NCBI GenBank assembly: GCA_963762575.1
Contig: CAVXLL010000017.1
Coordinates: 124,001 to 188,000, forward strand
DNA length: 64,000 nucleotides
Source of the DNA: AP-15 sp963762575
GTDB taxonomy: Bacteria > Pseudomonadota > Alphaproteobacteria > ATCC43930 > CGMCC-115725
Reading direction: 5' to 3'
Part shown: positions 52,399 to 61,730 of the stretch, one piece after another
How the letters are laid out: each line of letters begins with the position of its first letter
Position numbering within the stretch: position 1 is the first letter of the stretch
Notes under the pieces: model-generated
The model's input: only the letters and a program-made list of their open reading frames with translations
Databases searched by the model: none
Told to the model about the DNA's origin: nothing
Position numbers and translations under genes: made by a program

Positions 52399-54027
52399 AC
52401 ATTAACCGGGGCGGGCGCGGAACGGCCGCGGATCAGGTCGGCGGCTTTTTCGGCGATCATGATTACTGCGGCGTTGATGTTGCCGCCGACCAAATCCGGC
52501 ATCACCGAGGCATCGACGACGCGCAGCCCGTCGACGCCGAGGACCTTGAGCTCGGGATCGACGACCCCAGCGGGGTCGCTCGACCGCGCCATTTTGCAGG
52601 TGCCGAGCGGGTGGTGCACCGTGATTGCGGTCGCCCGGATATGCGCGTCGATGGCGGCATCGGACCGGCAATCCGGGCCCGGCGAAATTTCTCCGGTCGT
52701 GAACGAGACCAGCGGTGTCTGTCTGCCGATCTCGCGCACGAGCCGCACGCCGGCGCACAGCGTCGCCCAGTCCTTCCCGGTCGCGAGAAAATTCTGCCGG
52801 ATGCGGACCGGGACCTGCGGATCGGGCGAGGTGAGCTCGATGTGCCCGCGGCTTTCAGGCCGCAGCAGAACGGCGCGGCAGCCGAAACTGTCGGCATAGG
52901 GGCGGACAAAGGGCGAGAAATAAGCGTGCGCCGTCATCGGCGCGGCGCCGAACAGCAGCTGGATGTCCGGAAGGGCGAGCTCGGGTGAGCTCTTCAAGAA
53001 CGCCATGACCCCGCCCGGCCAATCGGCTGCGATGCCTTCGCCGCGCAGGTAGGCTCTGCCGAGCTCCACTGCGATCCGGTCGGCGCGCATTTTGGCATGC
53101 AATGGCCCCGGCTCTTTGCGGGCATAGGCAACCGTGACCGAGACGTGGTCCTGAAGGTTGCGGCCGACACCGGGAAGTGGCGCGGCCACCGGGATTTCGT
53201 TTCGCGCGCAGCACCTCGGGATCGCCGATGCCGGACAGCATCAGGAGCTGCGGCGAGTTGATCACCCCGCCTGCCAGGATGACCTCGCGCTCGGCCCGGG
53301 CTGCGCGGGGCTCGTTCCCTTTCAGATACTCGACCCCGACGGCGCGGTGGCTTTCGAACAGGATCTTCGTCGCCAGCGCGTTTGTTTCTACCTCGAGATT
53401 TGACCGCGCCAGCGCCGGGCGGAGATAAGCCAGCGCCGCGCTGCAGCGGCGCCCGTTACGGATGGTCTGCTGCGAGCGGCCGAAACCGTCCTGTTGCGCG
53501 CCGTTGTAGTCCTCGGTCACCGGATGGCCGGCCCTCTCGCCGGCCGCCAAATAGGCCTCGACGAGCGGGTCGCGGTAGCGCGTCGCCCGTGTCGTCAGTG
53601 GCCCGTCGCCGCCGCGATAGGCGCTCGCTCCTCCCTCCCAGGATTCCTGACGGCGGAAATAGGGCAGCACATGCGCGTAGGACCACGCGGTCAGCCCGTC
53701 CGCGGCCCAGCGCTCGTAATCGCCGCGGTGTCCGCGGACATAGGCCATCGCGTTGATCGAGGACGAGCCGCCGATCACCTTGCCGCGGGCGCACTCGATG
53801 CGGCGCCCATCCATCGTCGCCTCGGGTTCGGCGAAATACATCCAGTCGTGCTTGCGCTGTTGCAGCATGCGGGCCCAGGCAAGCGGAATGTGGATCCACG
53901 GATCGCGGTCCCAGCCGCCCGCCTCAAGCAGCAGCACGCGCGCGTCTTCATCCTCGCTCAGGCGATTTGCCAGGGTGCAGCCGGCCGAACCGGCTCCGAT
54001 GATGATGTAAGCGTATTCTTTGGCCAG
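52395..54027 (-). pseudogene. GMC-family oxidoreductase (choline dehydrogenase-like), frameshifted
   Basis: The frame opens with YIIIGAGSAGCTLANRLSED, the FAD-binding motif, continues through CARGKVIGGSSSINAMAYVR and IRNGRRCSAALAYLRPALAR, and reaches GGVINSPQLLMLSGIGDP. At the AAA run near 53193 an extra base appears; the other frame then gives VAAPLPGVGRNLQDHVSV and ends with HHPLGTCKM (the active His) and VVDASVMPDLVGGNINAAVI. The likely start is CTG 54027 or ATT 54030, just after AGGAGG. A corrected protein would be about 543 residues. It diverges from the PDH operon. Confidence 0.85.
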
Positions 54028-54150
54028 AATGACCGCCTCCTACCGCGGGTAACCGGATCGCAAGGCCTGGGAGCTATCACCCCCCGGAAAGCGTTACCAC
54101 ATATCGGAAAGCGCTGCCTCGAAGAGGCGCAATATACCATTGGGTGTGCA

Positions 54151-55284
54151 ATGCCGCCGTTTGAAACAACCGAAGAACTGCCTGCGATTACCGAGCCGCG
54201 AAGGGCGCCGCTGCCGCCCGCGGTCGCACGGTTCGAGATCCGCTACAGCCGCTTTCTCGATCCCAAAGGCAATGCGGTGCGTCCCCTGCCGGATTTTGCC
54301 CGCGACCGCGCCGAGCTGGTCGCGCTCTACCGCGCGATGGTGCTGGCGCGGCGCTTCGACGCCAAGGCGGTGGCGTTGCAGCGCACCGGACGCCTCGGCA
54401 CCTTCGCCTCGGCTCTGGGCCAGGAGGCCGTGCCGGTCGGGGTCGCCAGCGCAATGCGCGCCGAGGATGTATTGCTGCCGAGCTTCCGCGAGCACGGCGC
54501 CCAGCTGTGGCGCGGGGTTAGCCCGGTCGAGCTGCTGCTGTTCTGGGGCGGCGACGAGCGGGGCAGCGACTTTGCCGAGGCTCGCGAGGATTTCCCGGTT
54601 TGTGTTCCGGTCGGGACCCACGCGCCGCACGCTGTGGGCGTCGCCTTGGCCTTCAAATTGCGGCGTGAGAAGCGGGTGGCGGTCTGCGTATTCGGCGACG
54701 GCGCGACATCGAAGGGCGACGTCGCCGAAGCCCTAAACGCCGCCGGGGTATGGCAATTGCCGGTCGTCTTCGTGATCAACAACAACCGTTGGGCAATCTC
54801 GGTGCCTGTGGCTCACCAGACCGCGGCCGAAACCCTGGCGCAGAAAGCGATCGGGGCGGGCATCGAGGGCGAGCAGGTCGACGGCAACGACGTTATCGCG
54901 GTGCGCGAGGCGATGTCCCGCGCCCTCGCCAAGGCGCGCGCCGGCGGCGGCGCGCATCTGATCGAGGCATTGACCTACCGGCTCGGCGACCACACGACCG
55001 CGGACGACGCCAGCCGGTACCGCAGCGGTTCCGAGGTCAGCGCGCGCTGGGCGGAAGAGCCGATCGCGAGGCTGCGCAACCATCTCGTCGCGAACGGGAT
55101 GTGGGGCAAGGCCGATGAGGAGCGGCTGCTGGCCGAGATCACCCTGACGATCGAGCGCGCGGCGGAAGCCTATCTCGCCACCCCGCCGCAAGGGCTCGAA
55201 ACGATTTTCGATTTCACCTATCAGGAATTGCCGAAGGACCTTGCCGAACAGCGCCAGGCGGCGCTCGACCTGGCGGGGAAGTGA
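54151..55284 (+). CDS. pdhA: Pyruvate/2-oxoacid dehydrogenase E1 component, alpha subunit
   Basis: A 377-residue thiamine diphosphate-dependent E1 alpha subunit. The ThDP motif begins GDGATSKGDVAEALNAAGVW and ends with the NNN box (VFVINNNRWAISVP). It decarboxylates a 2-oxoacid and passes the acyl group to lipoyl-E2. Residues MVLARRFDAKAVALQRTGRL are close to the E1 alpha used for pyruvate or branched-chain acids; the substrate is not decided by sequence. The ATG at 54151 follows an AT-tract. It is in an operon with E1 beta and E2. No E3 or lipoate genes are seen. Confidence 0.88.
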   Translation: MPPFETTEELPAITEPRRAPLPPAVARFEIRYSRFLDPKGNAVRPLPDFARDRAELVALYRAMVLARRFDAKAVALQRTGRLGTFASALGQEAVPVGVASAMRAEDVLLPSFREHGAQLWRGVSPVELLLFWGGDERGSDFAEAREDFPVCVPVGTHAPHAVGVALAFKLRREKRVAVCVFGDGATSKGDVAEALNAAGVWQLPVVFVINNNRWAISVPVAHQTAAETLAQKAIGAGIEGEQVDGNDVIAVREAMSRALAKARAGGGAHLIEALTYRLGDHTTADDASRYRSGSEVSARWAEEPIARLRNHLVANGMWGKADEERLLAEITLTIERAAEAYLATPPQGLETIFDFTYQELPKDLAEQRQAALDLAGK

Positions 55285-55290
55285 GGTCAC

Positions 55291-56271
55291 ATGCCGGAGA
55301 TTACTCTCGTCCAGGCCGTAAACCTGGCGCTCGCCCGCGCCATGGCCGACGATCCCTCGGTTCTCGTCATTGGCGAGGATGTCGGTGCGGAAGGCGGCGT
55401 GTTCCGGGCGACCGAGGGGCTGCTCGACCGCTTCGGGGCCAATCGGGTGGTCGACACGCCGCTCGCCGAGGGCCTCATCGCGGGCATGTCGGTCGGGCTC
55501 GCCGCGCAGGGCTTCCGGCCGGTGTCGGAGATCCAGTTCACCGGCTTCATCTATCCGACGATCGATCAGCTGGTGAACCATGCCTCGCGGCTGCGCACCC
55601 GCACTCGTGGCCGGCTGACCTGCCCGATGGTGATGCGCTCGCCTTATGGCGCCGGGATCCGCGCCGTCGAGCATCATTCCGAAAGCCCGGAGGCGATGTT
55701 CGTCCACATTCCGGGCCTCAGGGTCGTGATCCCGTCCTCGCCGGCCCGCGCCTATGGCTTGCTGCTGGCGGCGATCCGCGACCCCGACCCGGTCGTCTTT
55801 CTCGAACCGACCCGGCTCTACCGCGCCGCGCGCGAGGAGGTCGAGGACGACGGGGCGGCGCTGCCGCTCGACCATTGCTTTGTGCTGCGCGAGGGGACCG
55901 ACATTACGCTCATTACCTGGGGCGCAATGACCAAGGAAACCCTCGCCGCCGCCGATAGGTTGGAGGCCGACGGGGTCAGCGCCGAGGTCATCGACGTCGC
56001 AACGTTGAAGCCGCTCGACAGCGACAGGCTGCTCGCCTCTGTCGCCAAGACCGGACGCTGCGTCATCGTGCACGAAGCACCGTTGACCGGCGGCGTCGGG
56101 GCCGAGATCGCCGCCCGCATCGCCGAGCGGGGTCTGGTCTCCCTGCTCGCGCCGATCGAGCGAGTCGCCGGCTGGGACACGGTCATGCCGTTGCCGCGCC
56201 TCGAACAGCAATACCTGCCGAGCGAAGCCCGCATCCTCGCCGCCGCGCGGCGGGTGTTGGCGTATCAATGA
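55291..56271 (+). CDS. pdhB: Pyruvate/2-oxoacid dehydrogenase E1 component, beta subunit
   Basis: A 326-residue E1 beta subunit. Key blocks are VIGEDVGAEGGVFRATEGLL, DTPLAEGLIAGMSVGLAAQG, MVMRSPYGAGIRAVEHHSES (the active His) and VIPSSPARAYGLLLAAI. It pairs with the upstream alpha subunit to form the E1 heterotetramer. ATG 55291 lies 7 bases after the pdhA stop with GAGG as ribosome site. It is intact, and about the normal length. A palindromic repeat separates it from the E2 gene. Confidence 0.92.
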   Translation: MPEITLVQAVNLALARAMADDPSVLVIGEDVGAEGGVFRATEGLLDRFGANRVVDTPLAEGLIAGMSVGLAAQGFRPVSEIQFTGFIYPTIDQLVNHASRLRTRTRGRLTCPMVMRSPYGAGIRAVEHHSESPEAMFVHIPGLRVVIPSSPARAYGLLLAAIRDPDPVVFLEPTRLYRAAREEVEDDGAALPLDHCFVLREGTDITLITWGAMTKETLAAADRLEADGVSAEVIDVATLKPLDSDRLLASVAKTGRCVIVHEAPLTGGVGAEIAARIAERGLVSLLAPIERVAGWDTVMPLPRLEQQYLPSEARILAAARRVLAYQ

Positions 56272-56293
56272 GCCCGCAACCTGCCCTCGTCTT

Positions 56294-56362
56294 TCCCGCG
56301 AAAGCGGGAATCCAGGCCCGCAAGTGTTCAGCGGTTGCCCTGGACCCCCGCTTTCGCGGGGG
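56294..56362. repeat. Double-hairpin repeat (cccgcgaaagcggg type) between pdhB and the E2 gene
   Basis: TCCCGCGAAAGCGGGA at 56294-56309 and CCCCCGCTTTCGCGGGGG at 56345-56362. It has the same layout as the repeats at 16147 and 16299, with slightly different stems. It lies in the pdh operon and could reduce or end transcription before E2. Confidence 0.75.
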
Positions 56363-56386
56363 CGACGGATGCTTCGGACCCCTTCC

Positions 56387-57475
56387 ATGAGCACGTTTGT
56401 GCTACCGGATCTCGGCGAGGGGTTGCAGGAGGCCGAGCTGGTCGCCTGGCATGTCGGCGAGGGCGACCATGTCGTCGCCGACCAGCCACTCGTCTCGGTC
56501 GAGACCGAGAAGGCGGTTGTCGAAGTGCCCTCGCCGCAAGACGGCAAAATCGCCCGGCTGCATGTCCAGCCGGGGGAACGGGTCAAGGTCGGGGGCGCCC
56601 TGGTCGAGTTCGAGGAGGGCCCCCGGACCGACACCGGCACGATCGTTGGTGAGCTTTCCGCCGCCCCGCCGCCGGTTTCTCCATCCGCACCGCAAGCGCC
56701 GGCAGTAAGGGCAGCGCCGGCCGTTCGCGCTCTGGCACAGCGGCTCGGCGTCGATCTGGCCGAGGTAACCGCGAGCGGCCCCGGGGGCGCGGTCACGAGC
56801 GCCGATGTCGAGCGCGCCGCCCGGGCGCAGACCGCAGCCGAGCCGGTCGAGCCGCTCGCCGGGGTGCGCCGCGCGATGGCCGTCAACATGGCCCGATCGC
56901 ACGCCGAAATCGTGCCGGCGACGGTGTCCGACGAAGCCGATATCGCGGCCTGGACGCCACAATCCGATGTGACGATCCGGTTGATCCGCGCGATCGCCGC
57001 GGGTTGCGCCGCCTCGCCCGGGCTCAACGCCTGGTACGACGGCCGCACGATGGAGCGGCGCCTATTAAAGCAGATCGACCTCGGCTTGGCGGTCGACACT
57101 GAGGACGGGCTCTTTGTGCCGGTGCTGCGCAACATCGGCGAACGGGACGCCGCAGATCTTCGCCGCGGCATCGAGGCGATGAAGAAGGACGTGCGCGCCC
57201 GCACCGTGCCCGTCGCCGAATTGCGCGGCCAGACCATCACCTTGTCCAATTTCGGGATGTTCGCCGGGCGTTTCGCAGCGCTGGTGATCGTCCCGCCGCA
57301 GGTCGCGATCCTCGGCGCCGGCCGCATCGCGGAGCGGCCGGTCGTGGCGGACGGAAAGCTCGCCGCGCATCGTATCCTGCCGTTGTCATTGACCTTCGAT
57401 CACCGCGCCGTCACCGGCGGCGAGGCCGCCCGCTTCCTCAAAGCCGCGATCGAGGATCTCGAAACAATGCAATAG
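56387..57475 (+). CDS. pdhC: 2-oxoacid dehydrogenase E2 component (dihydrolipoamide acyltransferase)
   Basis: A 362-residue E2 with one lipoyl domain (LPDLGEGLQEAELVAWHVGE; lipoyl Lys in VSVETEKAVVEVPSP), a peripheral subunit-binding domain (APAVRALAQRLGVDLAEVTA SGPGG) and the acyltransferase domain ending TFDHRAVTGGEAARFLKAAI. The catalytic motif DHRAVTGG has Thr where many have Asp; this is common in some E2 branches. It joins E1 and would recruit E3 to form the complex. ATG 56387 is the natural start. YccF follows by two bases. Confidence 0.92.
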   Translation: MSTFVLPDLGEGLQEAELVAWHVGEGDHVVADQPLVSVETEKAVVEVPSPQDGKIARLHVQPGERVKVGGALVEFEEGPRTDTGTIVGELSAAPPPVSPSAPQAPAVRAAPAVRALAQRLGVDLAEVTASGPGGAVTSADVERAARAQTAAEPVEPLAGVRRAMAVNMARSHAEIVPATVSDEADIAAWTPQSDVTIRLIRAIAAGCAASPGLNAWYDGRTMERRLLKQIDLGLAVDTEDGLFVPVLRNIGERDAADLRRGIEAMKKDVRARTVPVAELRGQTITLSNFGMFAGRFAALVIVPPQVAILGAGRIAERPVVADGKLAAHRILPLSLTFDHRAVTGGEAARFLKAAIEDLETMQ

Positions 57476-57477
57476 CA

Positions 57478-57903
57478 ATGCCTCTCCTGCGGCTCTTGCT
57501 GAATATCTTATGGATCATCACCGGCGGCGTCTGGATGGCGGCCTTGTGGCTGCTGGCGGGGGTCGTCATGGTGATTACGATCATCGGCATCCCATGGGCG
57601 CGGGCGGCGTTCAACATTGCCGTCTACACCTTCCTGCCGTTCGGCCAGACGGCGGTCAACCGCGCGGACTACACCGGGCATGAGGATGTCGGGACCGGTC
57701 CGCTCGGCACCATCGGCAATCTGATCTGGCTCGTGCTGGCCGGATGGTGGCTCGCCCTCGCCCACTTGATCATCGCGCTCGCTCTGGCAATCACGATCGT
57801 CGGACTGCCCTTCGCCTGGGCGCATCTAAAGCTCGCCGGCATCGCCCTGTGGCCGATCGGCAAAATGATCGTCCCGATCGACGACCGGCAAATCGCTCGC
57901 TGA
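57478..57903 (+). CDS. YccF domain-containing membrane protein
   Basis: A 141-residue protein with two YccF (DUF307) repeats, each with hydrophobic helices (LLRLLLNILWIITGGVWMAA, TIGNLIWLVLAGWWLALAHL). The GIPWARAAFNIAVYTFLPFG block and GLPFAWAHLKLAGIALWPIG are matching repeats. It is an inner membrane protein of unknown role. It starts two bases after the E2 stop, so it is likely the last gene of that operon. Confidence 0.92.
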   Translation: MPLLRLLLNILWIITGGVWMAALWLLAGVVMVITIIGIPWARAAFNIAVYTFLPFGQTAVNRADYTGHEDVGTGPLGTIGNLIWLVLAGWWLALAHLIIALALAITIVGLPFAWAHLKLAGIALWPIGKMIVPIDDRQIAR

Positions 57904-58355
57904 ACGCAACCAAGAGCCGTCCTTCTGGCTGCGCCAGAAATTCTTCCTAAAGCGTCACGCATCGCCTACGAGCAGAATTTTAGTCATTGGTGCTGCCGGA
58001 CAAGAGTTGCCCTACGACAAATGTGCAGTCCCGAACCCTGCTCGCTGATCTCGCTGTTGAATGCAGAGAAAAAACAGCCAGCGGCCTTGGCCGTCACCGC
58101 ACGGATCCCTGCTTTTCGGCAACGGCAAAAGCGCCAAAACAGCGAAGACGCTGGCTGATTCTGGCTGTTCCGCGGTTGCAAATCACAGCAATGTGCTCTC
58201 GGCCCTCACTCCAAAGATCTCCCACCCAATCGCTCTGGCTATCTGCATTATCCCAATCCAATGCATATCGCAACATTGCGGCTTATTTGGGGTGAGCCGC
58301 CGATCGGGTTCGAGCTGATCATTTGAGAGATGAGGTCGTCTCCTCTTCTTGGAGG
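57904..58355. other. Intergenic stretch bordering the restriction-modification gene; diverged repeat
   Basis: No gene in 452 bases. At about 58043-58175 it carries the same ordered words as 45262-45420 (GCTGATCTCGCTG, GCAGAGAAAAAACAGCCAG, CTTTTCGGCAACGGCA, AACAGCGAAGACGCTGGC). Sequence after 58180 is not recognised. The boundary may mark the end of acquired DNA carrying the R-M gene. Confidence 0.45.
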
Positions 58356-61355
58356 TTAGCGGTCGAGCAGCCGGGTGACGAGAGCGTCGATCCTGGCCGC
58401 GATGCCGTTCTCGGCCAATGCGTCGCGGATCGCGCGCCGCTGACGCATGAAGTGCGCTCCCTCGCGAAGCGGGACGATTGCAGCGATCCGCTCCGCTTCC
58501 GCGGCGGCACCGGCCAGCTCCAGGTGTAGCTCCTGTCTGCGGTCGAATTCGGGAACGGGAAGCTCCCAAACGAGATTGTCAAAATCGCGTGCATCACGCC
58601 AGCCCCGCGGCTGCATCGGAACTATACGTCCCAACACCGTGGCGCTGTTGAGGATAGCTGTCAGATAACGCGCCTCCTCAATGCTCCGAGCGACAGCCCA
58701 ATAGGCCTTGTGGTCGACGACGACGCGCGGGTCGTCGAGGATCGCAGCACTAAGTAGCGTGCCGGCTTTGGTATAAACCACCTTTAAGCCGGTTGTCGGG
58801 AGTTGCGCCGACAAACCACGCATGTGATCCAGCCTGCCTTCGAGCGTCATCCGCGGCGAGCCGTCTTGAAGCTTGGAACAGTGGGCTGCCCATTATGCGT
58901 CGATGTCCCGAAGCCATGTGGCCAAATGCCGGTGCCCGGCGTGCGCGGCACCTGCAGAGTCTAGCAAGGCTTCACCCTCGACCGGGATTACTGCCAACGC
59001 CAATGTCAGTATTCGAAATGGCGCTATGCTTTCGCCGAGCAATACCGGCCGCAGAAACTCCACTTCGACTGCCCCGTGGGGCGGATCGACGTTCCTCCAT
59101 GGCGCCCTGTCGAGAGCACCGGTCTTGCCGCGTACCCGAGGAGCGGCAGGATTGTTGCCGAGCCGTCCTGCCATCTCGCGCTCCATCAGAAAGAAACGGC
59201 GCGGTACGATCGTCGCACCTTGCTTGAAGCGCGCCCTATAGACCGATGCACCCTCGAGCGTTGTTATTGCGGGCCATGGTTCGCGCACACGCCGCAAGGT
59301 GGCATCCGCTTCGGCCTCGCTCGCGTCCCGTCGCGGCAGCGTACCAGAGAATTGCTCGACTTGCGCTGGGAGCGCACCTGTCGGTTCTCGACGGCCGAAC
59401 AGCACGCAGGTCGATGTCGTGCCGATCGCCGTGCCGCCGAATATTGGGCGGACTTGTGCCAGATCCCACGCTTCGACCACGTGCATTTGGACATTGACGA
59501 AATCGCCGCGGCGCAGCCCGGCGAAGGCCGGGCGATTGATAGCGGCGTATGGCAGCACGAAAGCGATCGTGCCACCCTGCCTCAGATAGCGTTCCGCGCC
59601 GCGCGCCCAGAACAATGCGGACATGTCCTGCTGGGTCGCCAGTACTCCGCCGACCCACAACTTCATTTGCCGACAGGCCGAGCGGAGTCGCGGCTTCATT
59701 TCGGCGCTCAGATGCCGATAAGCTATCCAGGGCGGATTGCCGAGCAGAACATCGGCCTGTTGCTCGGGCCGCGACAGCCACAGTGGGCGCATCAGATTGC
59801 GCAGCACGAACGGCCAGATGCCATTGCGCCCCGAGTGATAAAGCTCGCGCAATCGCTTATAGGTATCGGCCATCGCGGCGGCGTCCAGCACGGCGACGCC
59901 GTCCATCCGCAGCAGAGAGCGTTCCACCTGCGCCGGCGGAACGGCGTCGTGAAGGCCCTGGGTCAATGTCTGCAATCCGTAGTCGAAGCGCGCCTGGTCC
60001 TCGGCAAAACCGGCGGGCACGTGAAGCGGAGCGTCGTCCGGCACCGGAACTACCACATCACGCGCATCCCCGACCTGACGTAAATTCCATTGCATTGCGT
60101 CGCCGAGGTAGACGGGGACATGCAACTCGCCAATCCGTTCCTCGATGGCCGGGCCCAGCGCCAACAACCACGTGACCCGAGCAATAATGACCGCGACAGG
60201 GTGCACGTCGAGGCCGCGCACCTGCTGCACGCAGGCTGCCACAGCCGAGCCGCGAGTCAAACCGGCGGCGTCCGCCGCAGCCAGCTTGCGGCGGATCGCG
60301 TGAAACAGGAACGTCCCTGAGCCGCAGGCCGGGTCCAGCACACGCTGCGTCAGCGGGTCGGTGAGGGCCCGCGCGGTTATCTTGGAAGCCAGCCAATCGG
60401 GGGTGTAGTACTCGCCGAGGTCATGGCGCTGAGCCGGGTCGATCAGGCTCTCATAAAGCGATTTTAGAACGTCGACCTGCACGTCTCGCAGCCGGAAACG
60501 CGCGGTCTGCCGCGCGATACGGACGACTAGGTCGCGGCCGTCGGCGAGTTCCAGTATCCAGTCGAAGAAATCGCTCTCGACGGCGCCCTGTATTCCGACT
60601 TCGTCGAGGGCGCGGCCGGAGAGGATGGCATCGGCATCGTTGGCGGGAAGGTCGAGCACGCGGCACGCGATCGTCTTCGCGACAATCGTCAGATAGGTGT
60701 GTTGCAAGAACAGGGCATCGTCGCCGACCGGAGTGCCATAGGCCTCGCGCAGCAGCCCGTCCCAGAGCTGTCGTTTCAGCACCACTTCGGAACGCGCGCG
60801 CAACTCGTTCCACAAGCGCTCTAGCACGCCGCGGGCGCGACCAAAACTGAGGCTGCTTCGGCCAAGCTCGCGCTCGACAGTCAGCGGATCGGGGAGCAGA
60901 TCTTCGCGGTTGGAGAGGGACGGCTCCAACCACGCGAGCAGCGCCTCGGCGCGCGCCGGGTTCGGCTCGTGCTTGCCAATCTCGACAAGTGCGTCCTGAC
61001 GCAGCTCATAGGCAACGAAAGTCGCACCGTCAGTGGCGATGCCAAGGAAACGGCGCCCGGTCTGCCGCTCGCGCTCGCTCAGGTAATCGGGGAGCCGGGC
61101 AAACACGTCGCCCTGTTCCAGCCGCAGGTCGCGTTTGAACTCGAATACAACCGAGCCAAACAGTGTGTCGGCGCGGCCGTGGACTTCGGGCAGCCTTACT
61201 TCGTGGTTAATGTCGTGATAGTCGACGCCAAACCCGTACCGCAGAATGTCGGCGACCAGGGTGCGTACGAACTCGTGCCCAGGCCAATTCGCCAGATTCG
61301 CGACAATCTGAGGAAGGTGCTGCTCTCGCCAGGTGCCGAGCATAGTCGCGAGCAT
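58356..61355 (-). pseudogene. Single-chain restriction-modification enzyme (N6-adenine, Eco57I-like), interrupted by an in-frame TAA
   Basis: The N-terminus has a PD-(D/E)xK-like block (RLPEVHGRADTLFGSVVFEF then KRDL), which suggests a nuclease domain. Then come a helical region and an adenine N6 methyltransferase: motif I RVLDPACGSGTFLFHAIRR and motif IV LLGNPPWIAYRHLSAEMK. After ATWLRDIDA an in-frame TAA (58893-58895) stops the protein at residue 820, but the same frame continues without a break (WAAHCSKLQDGSPRMTLEGR) to 58356 with family-like VVVDHKAYWAVARS. A single gene of about 999 residues is therefore split by a nonsense codon. It is a type II/ISP-like defence enzyme. Confidence 0.85.
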
Positions 61356-61421
61356 GGCTTGTTTTGGCGGCTCGCATCAAGAGGTTTCCTCGGTGATGCC
61401 AACTATCTACAATATCTGGTA

Positions 61422-61730
61422 ATGCCGCGCTTTCGAACAAATGATCAACCCGACCTTTTCGCAGATCCCTGCGGTGTCGCGCCGGCGGAGGCGCTCCCCT
61501 CGGATTTCATCGCGCGCATCCGCGGCGAACTCACCGAAACGCTAGCCCGGGTGCGCGCGGCGGCCAGGTTACCGTGGAAGGATCTGACGGCGACGACTCT
61601 GGCCGAGTTGCGCTTCAACTCGATCTGCGGCTGGCTGCCTGACGAAGAAGCAAGGACGTTGCGGGTCAGCTTTCAACACGAAATGGATCGTCTCTACGCC
61701 ATCGCTGGAGAGGACGAGAAATTACACTGA
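61422..61730 (+). CDS. Small protein divergent from the restriction-modification gene
   Basis: A 102-residue protein beginning MPRFRTNDQPDLFADPCGVA and with a middle helix RGELTETLARVRAAARLPWK then LAELRFNSICGWLPDEEART. I recognise a similar hypothetical protein in other Alphaproteobacteria, but it has no assigned function. It starts 66 bases from the R-M gene start, on the opposite strand, so it may share its control region. Its 3' end overlaps the metH end by 9 bases. Confidence 0.65.
   Translation: MPRFRTNDQPDLFADPCGVAPAEALPSDFIARIRGELTETLARVRAAARLPWKDLTATTLAELRFNSICGWLPDEEARTLRVSFQHEMDRLYAIAGEDEKLH

Noticed and set aside
53494..54150. Upstream extension of the E1 alpha frame to 596 residues
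   Set aside because: The extension covers the divergent GMC oxidoreductase gene and lacks E1 features; ATG 54151 gives the normal length.
54733..57327. 864-residue minus-strand open frame across the pdh operon
   Set aside because: It is antisense to three clear E1/E2 genes, has Arg/Ala/Ser-rich sequence with no domain, and is a result of high GC content.
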